64,000 nt of DNA from Amaricoccus sp046348955 (GTDB lineage: Bacteria > Pseudomonadota > Alphaproteobacteria > Rhodobacterales > Rhodobacteraceae), in contig JAXMDG010000003.1 of the NCBI GenBank assembly GCA_046348955.1, forward strand, positions 248,001 through 312,000, read 5' to 3'. The position numbers and the translations under genes are program-made. This document shows, in pieces, positions 44,512 to 51,698 of this stretch. Numbering within the stretch: position 1 is the stretch's first letter; every line of letters starts with the position of its first letter. The notes beneath the pieces were generated by a model. That model made no database searches and was not told where the DNA came from. It saw only the letters and a list, made by a program, of their open reading frames with translations.

Positions 44512-44526
44512 GAACATGTCGGGAAC
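44512..44526 (-). promoter_or_regulatory. LexA (SOS) box 2 of recA
   Basis: GAAC, 7 bases, GAAC, which is the exact reverse complement of the GTTC-N7-GTTC consensus. It ends 54 bp before the recA start. A further GAAC at 44505-44508 lies 3 nt before it. Confidence 0.78.
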
Positions 44527-44580
44527 ATCGGGTCGTGCCCCGATTGCCGGCGCGGCGCAACTGTGGAATAAGAGGCGGCG

Positions 44581-45645
44581 ATGGCCAGTCAGATCCTGGA
44601 TTTCAGCGAAAGACGCGGAATGGACAAGCAGAAGGCCCTCGAATCCGCGCTCGCCCAGATCGAGCGCAGCTTCGGCAAGGGCTCGATCATGAAGCTCGGA
44701 TCGACGCCCGCGCTCGATATCGAGGCGATTTCCACCGGCTCGATCGGCCTCGATATCGCGCTCGGCATCGGCGGCCTGCCGAAAGGCCGGATCATCGAGA
44801 TCTATGGGCCAGAAAGCTCGGGCAAGACCACGCTGGCGCTGCATGTGATCGCCGAAGAGCAGAAAAACGGCGGGGTCTGCGCCTTCGTCGATGCCGAGCA
44901 TGCGCTGGACCCCGTCTATGCCAAGAAGCTCGGCGTCAATATCGACGAGATGCTGATCTCCCAGCCCGATACCGGCGAGCAGGCGCTCGAGATCACCGAG
45001 ACGCTGGTGCGCTCCGGCGCGGTCGCGGTCGTCGTGGTCGATTCCGTCGCCGCGCTGACCCCGAAATCCGAGCTCGAGGGCGATATGGGCGATGCCCAGG
45101 TCGGCGCGCAGGCCCGCCTCATGTCGCAGGCGATGCGCAAGCTCACCTCCGCGATCAGCCGTTCGAACTGCATGGTGATCTTCATCAACCAGATCCGCAT
45201 GAAGATCGGCGTGATGTTCGGGTCCCCCGAGACCACCTCCGGCGGCAACGCGCTGAAATTCTATGCCAGCGTCCGGCTCGATATCCGCCGGATCGGCGCG
45301 ATCAAGGACCGCGACGAGGTCGTCGGCAACACGACCCGCGTCAAGGTCGTCAAGAACAAGGTCGCGCCGCCCTTCAAACAGGTCGAGTTCGACATCATGT
45401 ATGGCGAGGGCATCTCCAAGCGCGGCGAACTCGTCGATCTCGGCGTCAAGGCCGGCGTCGTCGAGAAGTCCGGCGCTTGGTACTCGTTCGGCGATCAGCG
45501 GATCGGCCAGGGCCGGGAGAACGCCAAGACCTTCCTCAAGGACAATCCCGACATCGCCTTCCAGATCGAGGACAAGCTGCGCGCGGCGCATGGGCTCGAT
45601 TTCGCCATGTCGGGCGAGGAGACCGCCGAGGTCCTGGACGACTGA
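44581..45645 (+). CDS. recA: Recombinase RecA
   Basis: This 354-residue protein forms filaments on single-stranded DNA for recombination and triggers LexA self-cleavage. It shows MDKQKALESALAQIERSFGK, the Walker A GPESSGKTTLALHV, VDAEHALDP, VVVVDSVAALTPKSELEG, and the loop-2 region with NQIRMKIGVMFGSPETT. Two LexA boxes lie 55-100 bp upstream, so SOS control is expected. alaS, its usual neighbour, is 1.2 kb away because a tandem-repeat region intervenes. Confidence 0.98.
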   Translation: MASQILDFSERRGMDKQKALESALAQIERSFGKGSIMKLGSTPALDIEAISTGSIGLDIALGIGGLPKGRIIEIYGPESSGKTTLALHVIAEEQKNGGVCAFVDAEHALDPVYAKKLGVNIDEMLISQPDTGEQALEITETLVRSGAVAVVVVDSVAALTPKSELEGDMGDAQVGAQARLMSQAMRKLTSAISRSNCMVIFINQIRMKIGVMFGSPETTSGGNALKFYASVRLDIRRIGAIKDRDEVVGNTTRVKVVKNKVAPPFKQVEFDIMYGEGISKRGELVDLGVKAGVVEKSGAWYSFGDQRIGQGRENAKTFLKDNPDIAFQIEDKLRAAHGLDFAMSGEETAEVLDD

Positions 45646-45971
45646 GGCCCGTCTCCGTCTCCGTCTCTAGCTCCGGGCCGTCAGGGCGGCGGCCCGCCTC
45701 GGCCCGCCCGACTGCAGGCGCGCGCCCCATCGGCCTCGCCCGGCAAGGCCGAGCGATGCGCCCGGCGCCCCGTTCGGCGCGGCGCGTGCGATCTGCGCCC
45801 GGTTGGTTCCGCTCGCCGCATCGTGGTGCGATCCAAGCCGCCGCCCGGCGGGCCACGCGCGCGCCAGGCCCAAGCGCCGAGCCCAAGACGCCACGTCTCC
45901 GCGCGCGCCCAATACGCTCGGGCGCCCGAAATTCGCGCCCTCCCTGCTACTCGTCCGGGCTCGATACTGTC
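45646..45971. other. Non-coding spacer between recA and the minisatellite
   Basis: These 326 bp are GC-rich and have open frames on several strands because stop codons are rare, but no recognised protein motif or ribosome-binding site. The first bases after the recA stop contain the triplicated CCGTCT. No clear terminator was seen. Confidence 0.5.
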
Positions 45972-46532
45972 GGCGCGCGTCTGGATGCTCCTGGCGGGCG
46001 TCTGGACGCTCCTGGCGCTCGTCTGGATGCTCCTGGCGCTCGTCTCGATGCTCTCGGCACCCGTCCGGAAGCTCTCGGCGCGCGTCTGGACGCTATTGGC
46101 GTTCGTCTGGATGCTCTTGGCGCTCGTCTGGACGCTCTCGGCGCGCGTCTGGATGCTCTCGGCGCTCGTCTGGACGCTCTTGGCGCTCGTCCGGATGCTC
46201 TCGGCGCCCCTCCGGAAGCGCTCGGCGCGTCTGGACGCTCTTGGCGCTCGTCTGGATGCTCTTGGCGCTCGTCTGGACGCTCTCGGCGCGCGTCTGGACG
46301 CTCTTGGCGCTCGTCTGGATGCTTTCGGCGCCCCTCCGGAAGCTCTCGGCGCGTCTGGACGCTCTTGGCGCTCGTCTGGACGCTCTTGGCGCGCGTCTGG
46401 ACGCTCTCGGCGCGCGTCTGGACGCTCTTGGCGCTCGTCTGGATGCTCCTGGCGCTCGTCTGGACGCTCTCGGCGCGCGTCTGGACGCTCTCGGCGCGTC
46501 TGGACGCTCTTGGCGCTCGTCTGGACGCTCTT
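45972..46532. repeat. 21-bp tandem repeat array (about 27 units)
   Basis: The array is a direct repeat of a 21-bp unit with first half GGCGCTCGTC and second half TGGACGCTCTT. Counting from 45972 there are 24 units of 21 bp and three of 19 bp (starting 46224, 46348 and 46493), then a broken unit at 46533. Units alternate at fixed positions (GCG or CTC after GGC, GAC or GAT, CTT or CTC). A variant with GGCGCCCCTCCGGAAG occurs at 46203 and again at 46327, each followed by a 19-bp unit, which points to block duplication. The 19-bp units shift frame, so the array is probably not coding. Confidence 0.92.
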
Positions 46533-46703
46533 GGCGCTCGATGCTCCTCCTCGTGCGCCTGCGGCCCACGAGCGCTTGCCCCGCCGCGGCCGGGTTCACT
46601 CCCTGGAGTGGATCCAGGGGCGCGCACGCCATGATTCCCCGCCCCGAAGCGCCTTCCGGGGCTGCCCAGCTCGGCCTCCACCCCGCGCGCGCGGGTTGCC
46701 AAT

Positions 46704-46767
46704 CGGTTAACGCAATTGACGATACCGTTTAATATCAACGCTTTAAACTTTGTCGCACGCGTGCGAC
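46704..46767 (-). repeat. Intergenic palindrome/AT-arm element, copy C (short arm)
   Basis: On the reverse strand GTCGCACGCGTGCGAC (46767-46752) is followed by a 40-nt arm of about 33 percent GC with TTGA at positions 14-17 and TCAA near the end. It closes with GTTAACCG (46711-46704). The arm is 21 nt shorter than in the other four copies. It lies between the minisatellite and alaS. Confidence 0.78.
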
Positions 46768-46890
46768 ACCCGGCGGGTGGCCAGGCGGATGCGCGCATCG
46801 TGGACAGAACCGGCGCAGAGCGCTAACACCGCTGCTTGATCGAGGCTCGGCGCGACCCGCTGGCCTGATGGCCAGCTTGGGAACGACGAT

Positions 46891-49551
46891 ATGGCGAGCC
46901 TGAACGAAATCCGCTCCACCTTCCTCGACTATTTCCGGCGCCACGACCACCGCGTCGTGCCTTCCTCGCCGCTGGTGCCGCGCAACGACCCGACCCTCAT
47001 GTTCACCAATGCGGGCATGGTTCAGTTCAAGAACCTGTTCACCGGGCTCGAGCGCCGCGACTATGTCCGCGCCACCACCAGCCAGAAATGCGTCCGCGCC
47101 GGCGGCAAGCACAACGATCTCGACAATGTCGGCTATACCGCCCGGCACCACACCTTCTTCGAGATGCTGGGGAACTTCTCCTTCGGCGACTATTTCAAGG
47201 AAGCGGCGATCCCGCATGCCTGGGAGCTGCTGACCAAGGATTTCGGCCTGCCGAAGGACAAGCTGCTCGTCACCATCTATCACGACGACGACCAGGCGGC
47301 GGCCCTCTGGAAAAAGGTCGCGGGCCTGCCGGACGAGCGGATCATCCGCATCGCCACCTCGGACAATTTCTGGATGATGGGCCCGACCGGCCCGTGCGGC
47401 CCCTGCTCCGAGATCTTCTATGACCATGGCCCCGAGATCTGGGGCGGCCCGCCGGGCAGCAAGGACGAGGACGGCGACCGGTTCATCGAGATCTGGAACC
47501 TGGTCTTCATGCAGTTCGAGAGCCACGAGGATGGCAGCCGGTCCGACCTGCCCCGGCCCTCGATCGATACCGGGATGGGGCTCGAGCGGATCGGTGCGGT
47601 CCTGCAGGGCAAGCACGACAATTACGACACCGACCTGATGCGGGCGCTGATCGAGGCTTCGGCGCATGCGACCAGCAGCGATCCCGACGGGCCGGGTCGC
47701 ATCCATCACCGGGTGATCGCCGATCATTTGCGCTCGACCTCGTTCCTGATCGCGGACGGGGTCATGCCCTCGAACGAGGGTCGCGGCTATGTCCTGCGCC
47801 GGATCATGCGCCGGGCGATGCGGCATGCTCATCTGCTCGGCGCCCAGGATCCGGTGATGCACCGTCTGGTTCCGGCGCTCGTCACCCAGATGGGCGCGGC
47901 CTTTCCCGAGCTCGGCCGGGCTCAGGCGCTGATCGCCGAGACGCTGCAGATCGAGGAGACCCGCTTCAAGGCGACGCTGGAGCGCGGGCTGCGGCTGCTC
48001 GACGACGAGCTTGCCCGTCTGCCCGAGGGCGCCGCGCTGCCGGGGACGGCCGCCTTCCGGCTCTATGACACCTTTGGGTTTCCGCTCGACCTGACCCAGG
48101 ACGCGCTGCGCGAGAAGGGCCGCGCGGTGGACGTGCCGGGCTTCGAGGCGGCGATGGACGAGCAGAAGCGCAAGGCGCGCGCCGCCTGGTCGGGCTCGGG
48201 GGAAGCGGCCGAGGAAGGCGTGTGGTTCGACCTCGCCGAAAAGCTCGGGCCGACCGAGTTCCTCGGCTACGACACCGAGGCGGCCGAGGGCCAGGTCGTG
48301 GCGCTGCTGCGCGAGGGCAAGCCGGTCGCGAGCGTCCAGGCCGGCGACATGGTGCAGATCGTGCTGAACCAGACGCCGTTCTACGCGGAATCGGGTGGGC
48401 AGGTCGGCGATGCCGGCACGCTCACGACCGACGGCGCCACGGTCGCGATCGAGGATGTCCGCAAGAAGGCCGGGCTTTTCGTGCATTTCGGCAAGGTCGA
48501 GACCGGTGACCTCGTCTCCGGCGCCGCCGCGGTCCTGACCGTCGACCACGCGCGGCGGGCGGCGATCCGGGCCAACCATTCGGCGACGCACCTGCTGCAC
48601 GAGGCGCTGCGCCGGGCGCTCGGCGACCATGTCGCCCAGCGCGGCAGCCTGGTCGCGCCCGATCGCCTGCGCTTCGACTTCGCGCATGCCAAGGCGATGA
48701 CCGCGGATGAGCTCGCGAGGGTCGAGGCCGAGGTCAACGCGTTCGTTCGGCAGAACGGCGCGGTCGAGACGCGGATCATGACCCCCGACGCCGCCCAGGC
48801 GCTCGGCGCCCGCGCGCTCTTCGGCGAGAAGTATGGCGACGAGGTGCGCGTGGTCTCGATGGGCGCGCTCGAGGGCAGCGGGCTCGGGGCCGGCGGCGAC
48901 ACCTATTCGCTCGAGCTTTGCGGCGGCACGCATGTGGCGCGGACCGGCGATATCGGGGTCTTCAAGCTGCTCGGCGAGGGAGCGAGCGCCAGCGGGGTGC
49001 GTCGCATCGAGGCGCTGACCGGGACCGGCGCGCTCGCTCATGTCGCGGCTGGCGAGGCGGCCCTTGCCGAGGCGGCGGGGCTGCTCCGGGCGCGCCCGGA
49101 CGAGCTGCCCGCCCGCATCCGGTCGCTGCTGGAGGAACGGCGCGCCCAGGGGCAGGAGATCGCCGAGCTGCGGCGACGCCTCGCGATGGCGGGTGGCGGC
49201 GCTGAGGCCCCGGCGGGGCCCGAGATGGTGGCCGGCACGCCGTTCCTGGCGCAGGTGCTGAGCGGCGTCTCGGGCAAGGACCTTCGCGGGCTGATCGACG
49301 AGCACAAGGCTCGGCTCGGCTCCGGCGTCGTGCTGCTTGTCGCCGATACCGGCGACAAGGCGGCCGTGGCGGCAGGGGTCACGGACGACCTGACCAGCCG
49401 GATCTCGGCTGTCGATCTGGTTCGTGTCGCGGCCGAGGCGCTCGGCGGCAAGGGCGGCGGCGGCCGGCCCGACATGGCCCAGGCCGGCGGCACCGACGCA
49501 ACCCGCGCACCGCAGGCGATCGCCGCGGCCCGCGCCCTACTGGAGGCCTGA
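46891..49551 (+). CDS. alaS: Alanyl-tRNA synthetase
   Basis: This 886-residue enzyme charges tRNA-Ala. The catalytic core is at the N terminus (MASLNEIRSTFLDYFRRHDH; FTNAGMVQFKNLFTG). The editing domain carries the zinc-binding ANHSATHLLHEALR near residue 560 and the CGGTHVARTGDIG block near residue 675. The C-terminal domain has GRPDMAQAGGTD at the end. It follows recA as in most alphaproteobacteria. A small DUF1330 gene starts 5 nt after its stop. Confidence 0.98.
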   Translation: MASLNEIRSTFLDYFRRHDHRVVPSSPLVPRNDPTLMFTNAGMVQFKNLFTGLERRDYVRATTSQKCVRAGGKHNDLDNVGYTARHHTFFEMLGNFSFGDYFKEAAIPHAWELLTKDFGLPKDKLLVTIYHDDDQAAALWKKVAGLPDERIIRIATSDNFWMMGPTGPCGPCSEIFYDHGPEIWGGPPGSKDEDGDRFIEIWNLVFMQFESHEDGSRSDLPRPSIDTGMGLERIGAVLQGKHDNYDTDLMRALIEASAHATSSDPDGPGRIHHRVIADHLRSTSFLIADGVMPSNEGRGYVLRRIMRRAMRHAHLLGAQDPVMHRLVPALVTQMGAAFPELGRAQALIAETLQIEETRFKATLERGLRLLDDELARLPEGAALPGTAAFRLYDTFGFPLDLTQDALREKGRAVDVPGFEAAMDEQKRKARAAWSGSGEAAEEGVWFDLAEKLGPTEFLGYDTEAAEGQVVALLREGKPVASVQAGDMVQIVLNQTPFYAESGGQVGDAGTLTTDGATVAIEDVRKKAGLFVHFGKVETGDLVSGAAAVLTVDHARRAAIRANHSATHLLHEALRRALGDHVAQRGSLVAPDRLRFDFAHAKAMTADELARVEAEVNAFVRQNGAVETRIMTPDAAQALGARALFGEKYGDEVRVVSMGALEGSGLGAGGDTYSLELCGGTHVARTGDIGVFKLLGEGASASGVRRIEALTGTGALAHVAAGEAALAEAAGLLRARPDELPARIRSLLEERRAQGQEIAELRRRLAMAGGGAEAPAGPEMVAGTPFLAQVLSGVSGKDLRGLIDEHKARLGSGVVLLVADTGDKAAVAAGVTDDLTSRISAVDLVRVAAEALGGKGGGGRPDMAQAGGTDATRAPQAIAAARALLEA

Positions 49552-49556
49552 GCCCG

Positions 49557-49847
49557 ATGCCAGCTTACTGGATTGCCCATGTCACGGTCACCGACGAGGC
49601 GGCCTACGGCGAATATGCCAAGCGCGCCACCGGGGCGATCCAGGCCCATGGTGGACGGTTCCTCGCGCGCGGCGGCAAGCATCGCCAGCTCGAGGGTCGC
49701 GATCATGCGCGCAACGTGGTGGTGGAATTCCCCGATCTCGAAGCCGCGGACCGCTGCTATCATTCGGCCGAGTACCAGGCGGCGCTCGCCTTCGCCAAGG
49801 GCGCGTCGGAGCGCGACCTGGTGATCGTCGAGGGCGTGCCGGCCTGA
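49557..49847 (+). CDS. DUF1330 family protein
   Basis: This 96-residue dimeric ferredoxin-like (alpha/beta barrel) protein of the DUF1330 family has the expected core. It contains MPAYWIAHVTVTDEAAYGEY, the glycine-rich HGGRFLARGGKHRQLEG and the closing FPDLEAADRCYHSAEYQAAL. It begins 5 nt after alaS and is probably cotranscribed. The family has no agreed function. Confidence 0.88.
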   Translation: MPAYWIAHVTVTDEAAYGEYAKRATGAIQAHGGRFLARGGKHRQLEGRDHARNVVVEFPDLEAADRCYHSAEYQAALAFAKGASERDLVIVEGVPA

Positions 49848-49872
49848 CGCAGCGCCAAGCCGGGGACCGGCG

Positions 49873-50874
49873 TCAGCCCCCGCTGAGCAGACGGGCGGCG
49901 CGGGGGGCGAAATAGGTCAGGATGCCGTCGCAACCCGCCCGCTTGAAGGCGCTGAGGCTCTCGATCACCGCCTTGTCGCCGTCGAGCCAGCCATTGGCGG
50001 CCGCGGCCGCGATCATCGCGTACTCGCCCGAGACCTGGTAGGCGAAGGTCGGAACGGCGAACTCGGCCTTCACTCGGGCGCAGATGTCGAGATAGGGCAG
50101 CCCGGGCTTGACCATCACCATGTCCGCCCCCTCGGCGAGGTCGAGCGCGACCTCGCGCAGGGCCTCCGCGCCGTTGGCATAGTCCATCTGATAGGTCTTC
50201 TTGTCGCCCTTGAGCGCCGAGCCCGATCCGACCGCGTCACGGAACGGGCCGTAGAAGCAGGAGGCGTATTTGGCGGCGTAGCTCATGATCGCGACCTGGG
50301 AAAAATCGTGCTCCTCGAGCGCCTGACGGATCACGCCGACCCGGCCGTCCATCATGTCCGAGGGGCCGAGGATGTCCGCCCCGGCCTCGGCCTGGGCGAG
50401 CGCCATCTGGGTCAGCGCGAGCAGGGTCTCGTCGTTCACCACCTCGCCGTTCCGGACCAGCCCGTCATGGCCGTCGGAATTGTAGGGGTCGAGCGCCACG
50501 TCGAGCAGGACGCCGATCTCGGGCACCGCCGCCTTGATCGCCCGGGTCGCGCGGTTGACGAGGTTCTCCGGGTTCCAGGCCTCGGTCGCCTCGGGATTCT
50601 TGTCGGCCGCCTCGGTATAGGGAAAGAGCGCGAGGCAGGGAATGCCGAGCCCGGCCGCCTCCTCGGCAGCCCGGACGGCCCGGTCGATCGAGAGGCGCGA
50701 CACGCCGGGCAGCGAGGCGATCGGCTCCTCGGCATCGACGCCCTCGCGGACAAAGATCGGCCAGATCAGGTCCGCGGGCGCGAGGCGGGTCTCGGCGACC
50801 AGGCTGCGCATCCAGGGCGTCCGGCGCAGGCGGCGGGGCCGGCCGAGGGGGAAGGGGGCGGCGAGCGGGGTCAT
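49873..50874 (-). CDS. hemB: Delta-aminolevulinic acid dehydratase (porphobilinogen synthase)
   Basis: This 333-residue enzyme joins two aminolevulinate molecules to porphobilinogen, the second common step of tetrapyrrole synthesis. It shows RRTPWMRSLVAETRLAPADL at the N terminus, LDVALDPYNSDGHDG, AGADILGPSDMMDGRVG with metal/substrate contacts, and YAAKYASCFYGPFRDAVGSG. The second Schiff-base lysine is in MVMVKPGLPYLD. The ATG at 50874 follows GGAG. A GTG 15 bp further upstream is possible. Confidence 0.96.
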   Translation of the reverse strand: MTPLAAPFPLGRPRRLRRTPWMRSLVAETRLAPADLIWPIFVREGVDAEEPIASLPGVSRLSIDRAVRAAEEAAGLGIPCLALFPYTEAADKNPEATEAWNPENLVNRATRAIKAAVPEIGVLLDVALDPYNSDGHDGLVRNGEVVNDETLLALTQMALAQAEAGADILGPSDMMDGRVGVIRQALEEHDFSQVAIMSYAAKYASCFYGPFRDAVGSGSALKGDKKTYQMDYANGAEALREVALDLAEGADMVMVKPGLPYLDICARVKAEFAVPTFAYQVSGEYAMIAAAAANGWLDGDKAVIESLSAFKRAGCDGILTYFAPRAARLLSGG

Positions 50875-51008
50875 CGGTGCGGTCTCCACGGGCGGATGAA
50901 CGCGGGTTTGCCACGGAGAGGGCGCTCCCTCAAGGGCGGCCCGGCACGCCGCGGTCGCGCGACAGAGCCGCTTGACGGCGGCGGCCGCCTGCGGCCAGAC
51001 AGGGCGGC

Positions 51009-51530
51009 GTGATTTCCGAGGTGACAGGCGTGATCGGTCCTTTCAGCACCCTCAGCTTCTTCAGCATCTGGTACTGGATCCTGGCGGTCCTGGTCTGGAC
51101 CCTGGTCGGCCTGCGCACGCTCGGGGTGCCTCATGACATGCTGCTCAGGGCCGAGCGGCTGCCTCAGGTCGCCGACCGGGTCGATGGGCTGGCCGGGATC
51201 GCGGCCGAGCGGCTGGACGGGCTCGTGGCCGCGATCGGGCCGGCCGTCGCCGCGCTGGCGGGCTTCGGCCTCGCGATGCTGGCCGGACTGGGCTTCGTCT
51301 GGCGGCACGAGCTGGCGCTGGCGGCCTTTGCCCTGCTGCTGCCGCTCGCGGTCGTGGGCGTCGGCAATGTCCAGCTGGCGGTCTGGGTGCAGCGGACCGG
51401 GGCACGGGGGCCGGAGCTGCGCCGGCGGCTGCTGCGCCGGCGGCTCTGGAACCAGGTCATCGCGGCGCTGGCCCTTGTCGGAATCGCGGTGCTCGCGATC
51501 CTGCACGGGCCGGGCCGGCCGCTGGCCTGA
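51009..51530 (+). CDS. Conserved alphaproteobacterial membrane protein
   Basis: This 173-residue protein has four hydrophobic segments. The first follows a short N terminus (FSTLSFFSIWYWILAVLVW). A cytoplasmic stretch with GVPHDMLLRAERLPQ separates it from a strongly hydrophobic middle, and an arginine cluster (RRRLLRRRLW) precedes the last helix. Similar alphaproteobacterial proteins are sometimes annotated as a component of the SufBCD complex, but no suf gene is near and I see no iron-sulfur motif. It is divergent from hemB. Element copy A begins 16 bp after its stop. Confidence 0.7.
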   Translation: MISEVTGVIGPFSTLSFFSIWYWILAVLVWTLVGLRTLGVPHDMLLRAERLPQVADRVDGLAGIAAERLDGLVAAIGPAVAALAGFGLAMLAGLGFVWRHELALAAFALLLPLAVVGVGNVQLAVWVQRTGARGPELRRRLLRRRLWNQVIAALALVGIAVLAILHGPGRPLA

Positions 51531-51546
51531 CGGCGCGCACACGCGA

Positions 51547-51631
51547 GTCGCACGCGTGCGACAAAGATCAAGCCATTGATATGGCTTATTTTTCTCGTTT
51601 CGATTCATCGGATCGCAATCTGTGTTAACGC
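51547..51631 (+). repeat. Intergenic palindrome/AT-arm element, copy A
   Basis: GTCGCACGCGTGCGAC at 51547-51562 is followed by a 61-nt arm of about 38 percent GC, with TTGA at arm positions 14-17 and GCAA at 53-56. It ends GTTAACGC at 51624-51631. It lies between the membrane protein gene and mfd, its end 67 bp before the mfd start. Confidence 0.82.
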
Positions 51632-51698
51632 GCGGCGCGGGAGCGTGCCGGGTCGCGCCCGCCTTGCCAGCGGCGGGAGGCTGCGCTAGGTCGCCGGC

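Noticed and set aside
45972..46532. CRISPR array
   Set aside because: Units are contiguous with no unique spacers, the repeat is 21 bp, and no cas gene is present.
45803..46798. Repetitive heptapeptide proteins (LDALGAR-type on the plus strand, SVQTRAE-type on the minus strand)
   Set aside because: All frames are open because the 21-bp unit lacks stop codons; three 19-bp units switch the frame, and no frame has a good start and ribosome-binding site.
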